Shown: positions 18,169-27,159, numbered from the stretch's first letter. The stretch: DNA of 64,000 bases from Streptococcus suis (GCF_016775005.1 NZ_JAEUXI010000005.1:1-64000), one strand, 5' to 3'. The notes: generated by a model not told the origin, from the sequence alone. Translations and numbers: made by a program.

Positions 18169-18873
18169 ATGACGAAACAGACAGTTTTGAATCACCGCGA
18201 AGCAGATGAGGTGGTATCGACTGGAATCCAGTTACCAGAAGGATTTGCAGCAGGTTTGGTTGAGTATTTGAAAAACGGAAAATCTGGTCTGGATTCAACT
18301 TTAGAAAAGCTGGGGGAACTTGGCTTGGAAGCCAATCGTTTTCAAGGAAATGAGGCAGACAAATCGCGCTTGATTGCAGATATTGAAGCTGTGGATCAGG
18401 AGATTTTGGAAGAGTTGGCCTTGTATGCTACAGACTTGCTCAATCCACTTCGTGAGGCGCTCGGAAGTGTAGCGGTGGAAGTGAGCAGCCTAGCTTTGGA
18501 TTATGCCAAGAGTCTGGCAACATCGATTGAGGCGGGGCTTTACAAGCATGACTACGACAGTCTGATTGAGATTGCCAAGCAAAAAGGAGTAGAGCCACAG
18601 GGCAAGGATTGTATTGCCTTCTCGGAATACAAGGAAGATGGTTACAGTCTCTATGATGCCAAGGAGCTGATTTACCAAGGATTGGTATGGCGTCTTTTTG
18701 ATGATAGCCATGCAGACTATGGGCATGCGGCTATCTTGCTTGGAATCGGACAGGACGATTCGGGTGTTGAAGCGATTGGTTTTGCATTTTCAAGACTCAG
18801 TCTCCATGTGGAATGGCTGCTGACACATATGATTTTCATTCCGAAAGATTGGGTACTTGCCCAGGCTGACTAA
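18169..18873 (+). CDS. hypothetical protein, 234 residues, family not recognised
   Basis: I do not recognise this protein. It is acidic, largely helical by composition, has no signal peptide or membrane segment and one Cys (GKDCIAFSEY). The middle has a long leucine/alanine-rich helical stretch (QEILEELALYATDLLNPLRE), followed by a mixed C-terminal part with YGHAAILLGIGQDDSG. It has a strong SD (GGGGAGG), its own good promoter and a clean terminator, so it is a real, well-expressed single-gene unit. Neighbours (cutC, yqeG) do not suggest a role. Confidence 0.75.
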   Translation: MTKQTVLNHREADEVVSTGIQLPEGFAAGLVEYLKNGKSGLDSTLEKLGELGLEANRFQGNEADKSRLIADIEAVDQEILEELALYATDLLNPLREALGSVAVEVSSLALDYAKSLATSIEAGLYKHDYDSLIEIAKQKGVEPQGKDCIAFSEYKEDGYSLYDAKELIYQGLVWRLFDDSHADYGHAAILLGIGQDDSGVEAIGFAFSRLSLHVEWLLTHMIFIPKDWVLAQAD

Positions 18874-18881
18874 GAATCACA

Positions 18882-18906
18882 ATCGTCCCTTTGGGGCGAT
18901 TTTTTT
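18882..18906 (+). terminator. terminator after the orphan gene
   Basis: Eight-bp stem ATCGTCCC/GGGGCGAT with TTT loop and T-tail. Confidence 0.9.
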
Positions 18907-18951
18907 CTTACAGTGGCTACCGGCCTAGTGGTCGCATTTTTACTAAATAAA

Positions 18952-18960
18952 TGATATAAT
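18952..18960 (+). promoter_or_regulatory. promoter of the yqeG cluster, extended -10
   Basis: TGATATAAT 28 bases before the GTG start of yqeG; the -35 is poor. Confidence 0.55.
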
Positions 18961-18988
18961 TATCTGATAACGCGAAGTGGAGAATCAA

Positions 18989-19516
18989 GTGACTTTAGAA
19001 AATTACATGCCAGATTTTGCTTTGGAAAAGGCTTATGATGTAACAGTTGATAGTTTAAAAAAACATGGAATCAAGGTGGTCTTTGTCGATTTGGACAATA
19101 CCCTGATTGCTTGGAATAATCCAGACGGTACGCCAGAGATGCGCCAGTGGTTACATGATTTGCAGGACGCAGGCATTCCCGTTGTGGTGGTTTCCAACAA
19201 CAAATATGAGCGGGTTAAGCGAGCAGTAGCTCCTTTTGGGATTGAGTTTGAAGCTTTCGCACTTAAGCCGTTCACCTTTGGAATTAACAGAGCCTTAAAA
19301 CGCTTCGATGTTCAGCCTCATGAAGTGATTATGATTGGTGATCAGTTGATGACGGACATTCGGGCGGCAAAACGGGCAGGGCTCAAGTCTGTCTTGGTCA
19401 AGCCCTTGATTCAGTCGGATTCGATCAATACGCAGATTAACCGTTGGCGTGAGCGACGGACCATGAAGAAAATCATCGCTAAATATGGAGCGATAGACTA
19501 CAAGAGGGAGATGTAA
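18989..19516 (+). CDS. yqeG: YqeG-family HAD-IIIA phosphatase
   Basis: 175-residue HAD hydrolase; motif I VFVDLDNTLIAW near 31-42, motif II Ser/Asn in VVVSNNKYERV near 66-76, motif IV GDQLMTDIRAAKRAG near 120-134. Start is GTG 18989, six bases after GTGGAG. An in-frame GTG at 18977 overlaps that SD and is less likely. First gene of the conserved Firmicutes yqeG-yqeH-yhbY-nadD-yqeK-rsfS cluster, linked to ribosome assembly and NAD synthesis. Substrate unknown. Confidence 0.9.
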   Translation: MTLENYMPDFALEKAYDVTVDSLKKHGIKVVFVDLDNTLIAWNNPDGTPEMRQWLHDLQDAGIPVVVVSNNKYERVKRAVAPFGIEFEAFALKPFTFGINRALKRFDVQPHEVIMIGDQLMTDIRAAKRAGLKSVLVKPLIQSDSINTQINRWRERRTMKKIIAKYGAIDYKREM

Positions 19517-20623
19517 GTGGAAGAATTATTTTGTATCGGCTGTGGTGCCCAGATTCAGACGCTAGACAAGGCAGTCGCTGGTTTTACACCTCAATCAGCC
19601 CTAGAAAAAGGCTTGGAAACAGGGCAACTCTACTGCCAACGTTGTTTCCGTTTGCGCCATTACAATGAGATTTCAGATGTCAATATCTCGGATGACGATT
19701 TCTTGAAACTTCTCCATAGCGTGGGAGAAAGCGATGCCTTGGTGGTCAATGTCATTGATATTTTTGATTTCAATGGCTCAGTCATTCCAGGTTTGCCTCG
19801 CTTTATTTCAGGCAATGATGTACTTTTGGTCGGCAACAAGCAGGACATTTTACCCAAGTCTGTCAAGACAGGCAAGGTCACTCAGTGGTTGACCGAGCGG
19901 GCGCATGAAATCGGCATGCGACCAGTTGATGTGGTCTTGACTTCAGCCCAAAACAAGCAGGCTATTAAGGACTTGATTGAAAAGATTGAACAGCACCGCA
20001 AGGGACGGGATGTCTATGTGGTCGGCGTGACCAACGTTGGCAAATCAACCTTGATCAATGCTATTATCCAAGAAATCACAGGGGACAAGGATGTCATTAC
20101 GACTTCACGTTTCCCTGGAACGACGCTGGATAAGATTGAAATTCCTTTGGATGATGGTTCATACATCTATGACACGCCAGGAATTATCCATCGTCACCAG
20201 ATGGCCCATTATTTGACGGCTAAAAACCTTAAGTACATCAGCCCCCGGAAAGAAATCAAGCCAAAGACCTACCAGCTCAATCCAGAACAAACCTTGTTCT
20301 TGGCAGGTCTAGGACGATTTGACTTTGTGTCTGGCGAACGCCAAGGCTTTACGGCCTTCTTTGACAATGAGCTCCAACTCCACCGCACCAAACTGCAGGG
20401 AGCTAGTGAATTTTACCAGAAACATGCAGGCTCACTTTTAGTGCCGCCAACCAGCAAGGAATTGAAAGAATTTCCTGAATTGGTTCGTCATGAATTTACC
20501 ATCAACGAAAAGACGGATGTGGTCTTCTCAGGTCTTGGTTGGATTCGTGTCAATGAAAAGGCTAAGATTGCTGCCTGGGCGCCTAAGGGTGTGGATGTGG
20601 TGATCCGCAAGGCGATTATTTAG
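19517..20623 (+). CDS. yqeH: ribosome biogenesis GTPase YqeH
   Basis: Circularly permuted GTPase needed for 30S subunit maturation. 368 residues. An N-terminal zinc-finger-like CIGCG...CQRC pair precedes permuted G motifs: G4 NKQD near 113, G5 TSAQNKQ, then G1 GVTNVGKST near 175-183 and G3 DTPG near 220. The start is a GTG directly after the yqeG stop, with GAGGGAG as SD inside yqeG. Translationally coupled. Confidence 0.95.
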   Translation: MEELFCIGCGAQIQTLDKAVAGFTPQSALEKGLETGQLYCQRCFRLRHYNEISDVNISDDDFLKLLHSVGESDALVVNVIDIFDFNGSVIPGLPRFISGNDVLLVGNKQDILPKSVKTGKVTQWLTERAHEIGMRPVDVVLTSAQNKQAIKDLIEKIEQHRKGRDVYVVGVTNVGKSTLINAIIQEITGDKDVITTSRFPGTTLDKIEIPLDDGSYIYDTPGIIHRHQMAHYLTAKNLKYISPRKEIKPKTYQLNPEQTLFLAGLGRFDFVSGERQGFTAFFDNELQLHRTKLQGASEFYQKHAGSLLVPPTSKELKEFPELVRHEFTINEKTDVVFSGLGWIRVNEKAKIAAWAPKGVDVVIRKAII

Positions 20624-20680
20624 ATGTGAGTACTGGTTACATTTGTTAGCCAATAAATTATAGAAACATAGGAAAAATAG

Positions 20681-20992
20681 ATGTCATTAACTTCAAAACA
20701 ACGTGCCTTTTTGAACAGTCAGGCACACAGTCTCAAACCCATCATTCAGATTGGGAAAAATGGTCTCAATGACCAGATTAAAACCAGTGTTCGTCAGGCG
20801 CTGGATGCGCGTGAATTGATCAAGGTGACCTTGCTACAAAATACGGATGAAAACATCCACGAGGTAGCTGAAATCTTGGAAGAAGAAATCGGTGTGGATA
20901 CGGTCCAAAAAATCGGTCGCATCCTGATTTTATTCAAACAATCTAGCAAGAAAGAAAACCGTAAAATTTCCAAACAGGTCAAAGAAATCTAA
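20681..20992 (+). CDS. yhbY: ribosome assembly RNA-binding protein YhbY
   Basis: 103-residue CRM-domain protein. LTSKQRAFLNSQAHSLKPI near the N-terminus and the GKNGL (GxxG-type) RNA-binding loop near 27-31 are diagnostic. Associated with pre-50S particles. Fourth position of the yqe cluster, with a weak SD (ATAGGAA). Confidence 0.92.
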   Translation: MSLTSKQRAFLNSQAHSLKPIIQIGKNGLNDQIKTSVRQALDARELIKVTLLQNTDENIHEVAEILEEEIGVDTVQKIGRILILFKQSSKKENRKISKQVKEI

Positions 20993-21004
20993 GAAGGAGA
21001 GCCT

Positions 21005-21637
21005 ATGGCTATTGAACTCTTAACACCCTTTACCAAGGTTGAATTAGAGGTTGAAAAGAAAGAAACCAATCGCAAACAAGTGGGGATTCTGGGAGGGAAT
21101 TTCAATCCTGTCCACAATGCTCATTTGATTGTGGCAGACCAGGTCCGTCAACAGTTGAAGCTAGATGAAGTCTTGCTCATGCCAGAATTCATTCCGCCTC
21201 ATGTGGATAAGAAAGAAACTATTGACGAATACCATCGCTATTCTATGCTCAAGATGGCTATTGCAGGTATTGAGGGCTTGGGGATTGAAACCATTGAACT
21301 GGAACGCCGAGGTGTCAGCTATACCTACGACACCATGAAATTGCTGAAGGAAAAAAATCCTGATACGGATTATTATTTTATCATCGGTGCAGATATGGTA
21401 GACTACCTGCCAAAATGGCACAGGATTGATGAATTGGTCCAGTTGGTGCAGTTTGTTGGTGTCCAGCGTCCTCGTTACAAGGCAGGGACTTCCTATCCTG
21501 TTATCTGGGTAGATGTGCCCTTGATGGACATTTCCTCCAGCATGGTGCGGAGCTTTATCAAGCAAGGACGGGTGCCGAATTTTATGGTGCCTCATGAAGT
21601 TCTGGACTATATCGAAGAAAAGGGACTTTACCAATGA
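21005..21637 (+). CDS. nadD: nicotinate-nucleotide adenylyltransferase
   Basis: Adenylates nicotinate mononucleotide in NAD synthesis. 210 residues. The nucleotidyltransferase motif [12 protein letters not shown] near 30-41 and the second motif [12 protein letters not shown] near 177-188 are present. The first about 25 residues extend beyond the minimal family N-terminus. SD AAGGAGA. It overlaps yqeK by four bases (ATGA). It would act on the product derived from the nicotinamidase-like enzymes encoded nearby. Confidence 0.95.
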   Translation: MAIELLTPFTKVELEVEKKETNRKQVGILGGNFNPVHNAHLIVADQVRQQLKLDEVLLMPEFIPPHVDKKETIDEYHRYSMLKMAIAGIEGLGIETIELERRGVSYTYDTMKLLKEKNPDTDYYFIIGADMVDYLPKWHRIDELVQLVQFVGVQRPRYKAGTSYPVIWVDVPLMDISSSMVRSFIKQGRVPNFMVPHEVLDYIEEKGLYQ

Positions 21638-22221
21638 TTGCAGCAGATTTGACATTTGACCGTCAGGCTCTTTTGGAAAAAATCCGTGTAGCTATGAAGC
21701 CAGCGCGTTTCCAACATGTCTTGGGGGTGGAGCAGGCGGCGCTTGCCTTGGCAGACCAATACGGCTGTGATCCGAAAAAAGCTAGTCTGGCAGCGCTTTT
21801 GCATGATTATGCCAAAGAAGTGGAAGACCAAGTCTTTCTGGACTTGATTGCCAAGTATGATTTGGACAAGGACCTGCTTAACTGGGATAATAACATCTGG
21901 CACGGTGTGGTTGGGGCCCATAAAATCGCAGAAGATTTTGGCTTGAAAGATGAGGAAATTTTCCAAGCCATTCAACGACACACCATTGGTGCGGGGCAGA
22001 TGACCTTGCTGGACAAGGTGCTCTATGTGGCGGACTACATCGAACCCAATCGGGATTTTCCTGGGGTGGACGAGGCGCGACGAATTGCAAAAGAGTCTTT
22101 GGACAAGGCAGTAGCCTTTGAAACTGCCCAAACCATTTCCTACTTGGCCAAGAAGGGGGTTCCCATTTATCCACAAACCTTGGAAACTTATAATGGATAT
22201 GTTGCTTTGTTGAAGGAGTAG
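21634..22221 (+). CDS. yqeK: HD-domain hydrolase YqeK, symmetrical Ap4A hydrolase-like
   Basis: 195-residue HD-superfamily protein. The metal motif is [12 protein letters not shown] near 50-61, preceded by the first His ([11 protein letters not shown]) and followed by [18 protein letters not shown] and VADYIEPNR, the full HD ligand series. YqeK proteins hydrolyse diadenosine tetraphosphate. Starts inside nadD (ATGA overlap). Confidence 0.93.
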   Translation: MIAADLTFDRQALLEKIRVAMKPARFQHVLGVEQAALALADQYGCDPKKASLAALLHDYAKEVEDQVFLDLIAKYDLDKDLLNWDNNIWHGVVGAHKIAEDFGLKDEEIFQAIQRHTIGAGQMTLLDKVLYVADYIEPNRDFPGVDEARRIAKESLDKAVAFETAQTISYLAKKGVPIYPQTLETYNGYVALLKE

Positions 22222-22223
22222 GA

Positions 22224-22835
22224 ATGATTGCATTAAAACCTGTGGATGAAAGCTCCTATCAAGCTGTCTTGGACTTGACAGTAGCCGAGGCAGATAAGGG
22301 CTTCGTGGCTCCCAACGTGCGTTCCTTGGCGGATGCCTGGCTATACAGAGAGAATGGGAGTGGGAAAGAACTCGACGGGTTCTAAAAGAGTTCGTTTTCC
22401 CACCCCCGCACAGTTGATTAGGTCAGATTTGGAGTGTGTAGCACGAACAAAGCTGCCAATCAACCACTGCGCTGAGATGTTGACTCAAACTTTGAGAAGT
22501 GTACTTGCACTAGAACCTTGCCTCCCTATGCCATCTGGGCAGATGAGCAGGTTGTTGGCTTCGCCCTGATTGACATTGATGAGGACATCCAGCAATATAT
22601 GCTCTGGCGGTTTATGATTGGTCAAGAATTTCAGAGGAAAGGCTATGGTCAGGCTGCTTTGGAAGTCGTGATTGATCAAGCAAGAGCTCACCCTGTCTGC
22701 AATCATTTGATTGTCGCCTATGTCAAGGGCAACCAAAAGATGGCAAGACTCTTGGAGAAAAATGGATTTGTCTTAGATCTTGAAGAAGAAAGGGAATTGG
22801 TGTTCCGTTTGGAAACGCCTGGGGTCAAGTTTTGA
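22224..22835 (+). pseudogene. GNAT acetyltransferase split by a repeat
   Basis: The first 44 codons (MIALKPVDESSYQAVLDLTV onward) are a normal GNAT N-terminus, two bases after yqeK with an SD. At 22356 the reading frame runs into a dispersed repeat, giving GSGKELDGF and a stop at 22383-22385. The remaining GNAT domain resumes near 22512 (LPPYAIWADEQVVGFALID) and continues to 22835 with the acetyl-CoA loop EFQRKGYGQAAL and NHLIVAYVKGNQKMARLLEKNGF. The two halves together form one spermidine/diamine-type acetyltransferase of about 150 residues. The downstream part lacks a credible start, so the enzyme is probably lost. Acceptor substrate unknown. Confidence 0.88.
22356..22502 (+). repeat. dispersed structured repeat, copy B (inside a gene)
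   Basis: Minimal copy of the family at 16108. GGGAGTGGGAAAGAACTC folds back on GAGTTC..TTTCCCAC, followed by the CCCCGCACAGTTGATTAGG core, the AATCAACC arm and GCGCTGAGATGTTGAC. It splits the GNAT gene. No convincing target duplication is seen. Confidence 0.85.
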
Positions 22836-23341
22836 AATCTGCATTGTTAGTCATTGACATTCAAAACCTCCTAGTGGAGGAAAAACCTTATGCCATTGAA
22901 GAGCGATTAGCCCTCTGGCAAGATAGCATCACAAAAGCTCGTCAAGCGGGTATAGAGATTATCTATGTCCTTCAAAATGACGAGGAATTGGTCAAGGGGA
23001 CTGCTGGCTGGGAGATTCACTCAACTGTTGCCCCCTTAGCTAGTGAGAAGATTTTCGATAAGACCTTCAATAGCGCCTTCAAGGAAGCGGGGCTTCATGC
23101 TTATTTGCAGGAAAAGGGAATTGAGCAGCTCATCATCATGGGAATGGCGACAAATTTTTGCATTGACACGACGATTAAAGTAGCCTTTGAACTAGGTTAC
23201 AAGGTAGCTGTGATTCAGGACGGAACGACGACAGGTTATTCAGGAAAATTGGATGCCAAGGACTTGATTGACCACTACCAAAACATCTGGTCTTGGAATT
23301 TTGGCCAGGTGGATAAATTAGAAAATATAATTAGAGGATAA
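22832..23341 (+). CDS. isochorismatase-family cysteine hydrolase
   Basis: 169-residue cysteine hydrolase. Triad residues are Asp in [10 protein letters not shown] near 8, Lys in [10 protein letters not shown] near 74 and Cys in [12 protein letters not shown] near 110, the last after the typical cis-peptide region. It is shorter than the nicotinamidase-like protein at 8247 and lacks its metal-ligand segment, so a different amide substrate is likely. The start is TTG, overlapping the stop of the broken GNAT gene (TTGA), so translation was presumably coupled to that gene and may now be reduced. Confidence 0.82.
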   Translation: MKSALLVIDIQNLLVEEKPYAIEERLALWQDSITKARQAGIEIIYVLQNDEELVKGTAGWEIHSTVAPLASEKIFDKTFNSAFKEAGLHAYLQEKGIEQLIIMGMATNFCIDTTIKVAFELGYKVAVIQDGTTTGYSGKLDAKDLIDHYQNIWSWNFGQVDKLENIIRG

Positions 23342-23342
23342 G

Positions 23343-23702
23343 ATGAAAGAACTAGATTTAGTAAAAGTTGTGGTCCAGGCTGCTGATGACAAGCGAGCTG
23401 AGGACCTTGTTGTAATTGATGTTCAAGGTGTGACCAGCCTGACAGACTACTTTGTGATTGCAAGTTCCATGAACAGTCGCCAGTTGGAGGCTATTGCGGA
23501 AAACATCCGTGAAAAGGTAGCGGAAGTTGGGATCAAGGGTAGCCGTGTAGAAGGCGATAGTAACGGTGGCTGGGTCCTATTGGACCTTGGAGGCGTAGTC
23601 GTTCATATCTTCTCAGAAGAAATGCGTGACCTCTACAACCTCGAAAAATTATGGCACGAAGGCAGCTTTCTGGAAGTCGTAGAACTTTTAGAAGTGGAAT
23701 AG
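23343..23702 (+). CDS. rsfS: ribosome silencing factor RsfS
   Basis: 119-residue RsfS/Iojap protein. It binds L14 on the 50S subunit and prevents subunit joining in starvation. Typical motifs are [16 protein letters not shown] near 31-46 and the C-terminal [19 protein letters not shown] near 77-95. Starts one base after the previous stop. Its TAG stop lies at the edge of a hairpin-rich spacer. Confidence 0.95.
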   Translation: MKELDLVKVVVQAADDKRAEDLVVIDVQGVTSLTDYFVIASSMNSRQLEAIAENIREKVAEVGIKGSRVEGDSNGGWVLLDLGGVVVHIFSEEMRDLYNLEKLWHEGSFLEVVELLEVE

Positions 23703-23773
23703 TGAAACAGTTCGGGGAACTGTTTCAGCTGGTCACCCTAAAACTCGAAAGTGACCAAAATGAGTTCACTATT
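23698..23773. repeat. nested inverted repeats after rsfS
   Basis: Outer arms AATAGTGAA/TTCACTATT enclose two inner hairpins, GAAACAGTT/AACTGTTTC (23704-23726) and GGTCAC/GTGACC. No T-run, so not a canonical terminator. It looks like a compact repeat module similar to those inside copies A and D. Confidence 0.55.
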
Positions 23774-23833
23774 ATGTGATTAGAAGTTATAGACTTCTTG
23801 AATAAATATGAAAACAGATTTTGATTTGGGTGC

Positions 23834-23976
23834 ACTATTCGAAACTTGAGTCAACATCTCAGCGCAGTGGTTGATTGGCAGCTTTGTTCGTGCTTCCCAC
23901 TCCAAATCTGACCTAATCAACTGTGCGGGGGCAGGAATACGAACTCTTTTGATTTGAGGAGTTCTTTCCTGCTCCC
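23834..23976 (-). repeat. dispersed structured repeat, copy C (inverted)
   Basis: Read on the minus strand it starts GGGAGCAGGAAAGAACTC and has the same CCCCGCACAGTTGATTAGG core, AATCAACC arm and GCTGAGATGTTGACTCAA end as copy B. It occupies most of the 301-bp gap between rsfS and the methyltransferase. Confidence 0.85.
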
Positions 23977-24003
23977 TTTTTATGAAAGGAAAAATGGGAA
24001 AAT

Positions 24004-24750
24004 ATGGCGACTTATGAAACCTTTGCGGCGGTCTATGATGAAATCATGGATGACAGCTTGTATGATAAATGGACAGATTTTAGCTTGCGGAACTTGCCAC
24101 AAGACACCAAGACAATTTTAGAATTGGCCTGTGGGACAGGGATTCAGGCTGTGCGTTTTGCTCAAAAGGGTTATGAGGTGACAGGGCTTGACCTGTCCTA
24201 TGAAATGTTGGAATTGGCTCAGAAGAAAGCAGAGGCTGCTGGTGTCATGATGGAGTTGGCCCAAGCAGATATGATGGCTCTGGAAGGTGTTGGAGATTTC
24301 GATGCGGTAACCTGTTACTCGGACAGTCTGTGCTATATGTCGGACCAAGAAGCTGTTTTGCGGGTCTTTGAAGGAGTTCACTCTGTTCTCAATCAAGGTG
24401 GTACTTTCCTTTTTGACGTTCACTCCATCTATCAAATGGAAGAAGTATTTGCAGGCTATAGCTACCATGAAAACTACGAGGATTTTGCCTTTGTCTGGGA
24501 CACCTATGAAGGTGAGCATGAGCATTCCATTGTTCACGAATTGACCTTCTTTGTCAAAGATGAGGACAGCCAAGAGGAGCGGTTTATTCGTCGGGATGAA
24601 GTTCATGAAGAGCGGACCTATCCGATTGAAACCTATGTGGAATGTTTGAAACAAGCTGGTTTTACATCTGTGGAAGTCTTTGCGGACTTTGAAGATCAAG
24701 CTCCGACAGAAACCAGCCAGCGGTGGTTTTTCAAGGCGGTCAAGGCATGA
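24004..24750 (+). CDS. class I SAM-dependent methyltransferase
   Basis: 248-residue methyltransferase. SAM motif I is [19 protein letters not shown] near 39-57, motif [16 protein letters not shown] near 60-73, and an acidic AQADMMALE follows. In streptococci this family sits between rsfS and tmcAL, as here, and overlaps the latter by four bases. Substrate unknown. An SD-like AAAGGAAAAATGGG precedes the ATG at 24004. Confidence 0.85.
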   Translation: MATYETFAAVYDEIMDDSLYDKWTDFSLRNLPQDTKTILELACGTGIQAVRFAQKGYEVTGLDLSYEMLELAQKKAEAAGVMMELAQADMMALEGVGDFDAVTCYSDSLCYMSDQEAVLRVFEGVHSVLNQGGTFLFDVHSIYQMEEVFAGYSYHENYEDFAFVWDTYEGEHEHSIVHELTFFVKDEDSQEERFIRRDEVHEERTYPIETYVECLKQAGFTSVEVFADFEDQAPTETSQRWFFKAVKA

Positions 24751-25835
24751 TTTCAGGGATTATTGCAGAATACAATCCCTTTCACACGGGGCATAAATAC
24801 CTGCTGGACCAGGCGGAAGGATTGAAAATCGTGGTTATGTCTGGCAATTTTATGCAACGGGGTGAGCCAGCCATTGTTGATAAGTGGACACGGGCTCAGA
24901 TGGCTTTGGAACACGGGGCAGATCTTGTTGTTGAGATGCCCTTTTTAGTGTCGGTCCAGTCGGCTGACCATTTTGCCAAGGGAGCAATCAGTATTTTACA
25001 CAAACTGGGTGTGGAAAAACTGGTTTTCGGTACGGAAGAAATACTGGATTACCAGAAAATTGCGGATATTTATGTGGATAAGTCGGAAGAGATGGAAAAT
25101 TTTGTGAAAAACTTGCCAGATAGTCTCTCTTATCCACAGAAGACCCAGGCCATGTGGCAGGAGTTTGCTGGGCTGACCTTCACAGGTGATACGCCCAATC
25201 ATATTCTGGGCTTGGCTTACGCTAAGGCGGTGGCTGGGACAGGTATTCAGCTCGGTCCAGTTCAGCGGCAGGGGGCTGGTTTTCACTCGGAAGAGGTGGA
25301 AACGACCTACGCCTCGGCGACGGCTATCCGAAAGGGTGCTGACCAGTTGGACTTGGTACGTGACTTTTTACCGTCTGCCAGTCTCTTTGAAGAGGCGACC
25401 AAGGTAAGCTGGAGAAATTATTTTCCCCTGCTCCGCTACCAGATTGCGACCCACCGAGATCTCAGTCAGGTCTTTCAGGTCAACGAAGAACTAGCCAGCC
25501 GTATCCGCTCTGCCATTGGGAGCGTAGCGACCGTGGAGGAGTTAGTGGATGCCGTTGCGACCAAGCGCTACACCAAGGCGAGAGTGCGGCGAGTGCTGAC
25601 CTACATCTTGGTCAATGCGGTGGAAACTCCCTTGCCAGAAGCAGTCCATGTCCTAGGCTTTTCAGCTCGAGGCCAGGCCTATCTCAAGACCGTCAAGTTG
25701 CGAGTGGGCTTGGTGACGCGGATCGGAAAAGAGCCCTGGGACAGCCTGACCCAGCAGGCGGATGCAGTCTATCAATTGGGCGCTAACGCAATAGCAGAGC
25801 AGACCTACGGGCGCGTGCCGGTGAGGGTGGAGTGA
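24747..25835 (+). CDS. tmcAL: tRNA(Met) cytidine acetate ligase TmcAL
   Basis: Uses ATP and acetate to make N4-acetylcytidine at the wobble base of elongator tRNA(Met). 362 residues from ATG 24747. It begins [20 protein letters not shown] with the HxGH-type nucleotidyltransferase motif, followed by [20 protein letters not shown] and a conserved C-terminal region ([15 protein letters not shown]). The start overlaps the methyltransferase stop (ATGA); an upstream ATG lies inside that gene and is rejected. Confidence 0.92.
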   Translation: MISGIIAEYNPFHTGHKYLLDQAEGLKIVVMSGNFMQRGEPAIVDKWTRAQMALEHGADLVVEMPFLVSVQSADHFAKGAISILHKLGVEKLVFGTEEILDYQKIADIYVDKSEEMENFVKNLPDSLSYPQKTQAMWQEFAGLTFTGDTPNHILGLAYAKAVAGTGIQLGPVQRQGAGFHSEEVETTYASATAIRKGADQLDLVRDFLPSASLFEEATKVSWRNYFPLLRYQIATHRDLSQVFQVNEELASRIRSAIGSVATVEELVDAVATKRYTKARVRRVLTYILVNAVETPLPEAVHVLGFSARGQAYLKTVKLRVGLVTRIGKEPWDSLTQQADAVYQLGANAIAEQTYGRVPVRVE

Positions 25836-25861
25836 GATGTAAAAGTTTTTTGATAAAATTC

Positions 25862-25892
25862 TTGACTCTCACCTTACGTTATCCCTTATACT
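25862..25892 (+). promoter_or_regulatory. MerR-type promoter with 19-bp spacer
   Basis: TTGACT, 19-base spacer, TATACT. The over-long spacer contains CTCACCTTACGTTATCCC, an imperfect dyad around TTACGTTA resembling sites of the TipA/Mta group. The architecture implies activation by DNA untwisting, most simply autoactivation of the MerR gene 22 bases downstream. Confidence 0.8.
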
Positions 25893-25913
25893 GGGCATAG
25901 AGAGGAGATTTCT

Positions 25914-26642
25914 ATGAGCGAAAATTGGACGGTTAAGCAGGTCAGTCGGTTGACAGGATTGACGGTGAGGACCTTGCACCACTATGACCAGATTGGTTTG
26001 CTCAAACCAGCATTTGTGGCTGAAAATGGTTATCGCTACTATAATCAGGAGAATTTGGCTCGTCTGCAAGAAATTCTCTTATTTCGTGAGTTGGATTTTC
26101 CTCTCAAAGACATTCAGCAGCTTCTGGACGTGACGGAAGTCAATCGTCAGCAGGTCTTGCGGGACCATATCACCCTTTTAGAGCTCAAAAGGGAACGGCT
26201 GGATCGCATCATCAATCACGCCAGATTGCTCACAGAAAAAGGAGGAGAAGTCATGGATTTTCACGCATTTGACAGCAGTCAACTAGAAGCCTACAAGGTG
26301 GAGGCCAAGGAGCGGTGGGGACAGACAGCGGCCTATGCCGAATTTGAAGAGCGCTACGATGCTAGCAAGGACCACTTGTTTGCCCAAGAGATGCAGGCTA
26401 TTTTTGAGGTTTTTGGAAAAATGCAGAGCTTGGAAGCCGATCATCCAGATGTGCAGGCTCAGGTAGCGAACTTGCAGGTCTATATCACGGAAAATTTCTA
26501 CACCTGTACCAAGGAAATCTTACAAAATCTAGGTCTTATGTATGTTGAGGACGAGCGATTTTCAGCCAACATTGACCGAGCAGGTGGACTAGGAACAGCA
26601 GCCTTTGTCAGTCAAGCTATTGCGATTTATTGCAAAGAATAA
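25914..26642 (+). CDS. MerR-family regulator with TipAS ligand domain
   Basis: 242-residue regulator. The N-terminal MerR winged helix (TVKQVSRLTGLTVRTLHHYD, then GLLKPAFVAENGYRYY) spans 4-75. A coiled-coil dimer helix lies near 75-110 (LLELKRERLDRIINHARLL). The C-terminal TipAS-like all-alpha drug-binding domain (AYAEFEERYDASKDHLFAQE) covers about 125-242. TipAL-type proteins sense peptide antibiotics or multidrugs. Autoregulation is implied by the 19-bp-spacer promoter. SD AGAGGAG. No transporter target is adjacent. Confidence 0.9.
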   Translation: MSENWTVKQVSRLTGLTVRTLHHYDQIGLLKPAFVAENGYRYYNQENLARLQEILLFRELDFPLKDIQQLLDVTEVNRQQVLRDHITLLELKRERLDRIINHARLLTEKGGEVMDFHAFDSSQLEAYKVEAKERWGQTAAYAEFEERYDASKDHLFAQEMQAIFEVFGKMQSLEADHPDVQAQVANLQVYITENFYTCTKEILQNLGLMYVEDERFSANIDRAGGLGTAAFVSQAIAIYCKE

Positions 26643-26652
26643 ACGAAAGAAG

Positions 26653-26677
26653 TCTAGTGAGAACTAGGCTTTTTTTG
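26653..26677 (+). terminator. terminator after the MerR gene
   Basis: Seven-bp stem GTCTAGT/ACTAGGC (one G-T) with GAGA loop and T7. Confidence 0.8.
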
Positions 26678-26685
26678 GTATACTA
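26677..26685 (+). promoter_or_regulatory. promoter of the deformylase-like gene
   Basis: Extended -10 TGGTATACT beginning at the end of the preceding terminator T-run, 29 bases before the ATG. Confidence 0.55.
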
Positions 26686-26714
26686 GATGAAGCTAGAAAA
26701 TAAGGAGACACCCC

Positions 26715-27125
26715 ATGATTCAACCTATTATGAAGGATATTTTCTTCCTGCAACAGAAATCTGAACCTGCGACTCAGCTAGATGTGCAGGTCGGTCAGGA
26801 TTTGCAAGACACTTTAGTAGCCAATGCTCACGCTTGTGTGGGCATGGCGGCCAACATGATTGGCGTCAAAAAGCGGATTATCATCGTCAACATGGGTTTC
26901 ACCAACCTGGTCATGTACAATCCTGTCCTCATCAGCAAGGCCAAGCCCTATCAGACAGAGGAGGGCTGCCTGTCGCTGGAAGGTACTCGCCCGACGACAC
27001 GCTATCAGGAGATTGAAGTGGAGTTCTTTGATGCTTCATGGAAAAGGCAGAGCCTAAAGCTGACAGACTTCCAAGCTCAGATTGTTCAGCATGAACTAGA
27101 TCATTTGGAAGGGATTATCATCTAG
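26715..27125 (+). CDS. peptide deformylase-like protein
   Basis: 136-residue PDF-family metalloprotein, short relative to the about 200-residue housekeeping Def of streptococci. Motif 2 EGCLSLEG near 75-82 gives the Cys ligand and motif 3 QHELDHLEG near 124-132 gives the two His and the catalytic Glu. Motif 1 is degenerate: VGMAANMIG instead of GxGLAAPQ, so the conserved Gln is replaced. Metal binding looks intact, but activity as N-terminal deformylase is uncertain. SD AAGGAG. Confidence 0.82.
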   Translation: MIQPIMKDIFFLQQKSEPATQLDVQVGQDLQDTLVANAHACVGMAANMIGVKKRIIIVNMGFTNLVMYNPVLISKAKPYQTEEGCLSLEGTRPTTRYQEIEVEFFDASWKRQSLKLTDFQAQIVQHELDHLEGIII

Positions 27126-27134
27126 TAGTTACCG

Positions 27135-27158
27135 AATCTACCGTCAGGTAGATTTTTT
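27135..27158 (+). terminator. terminator after the deformylase-like gene
   Basis: Perfect eight-bp stem AATCTACC/GGTAGATT, GTCA loop and T-tail. Confidence 0.9.
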
Positions 27159-27159
27159 A

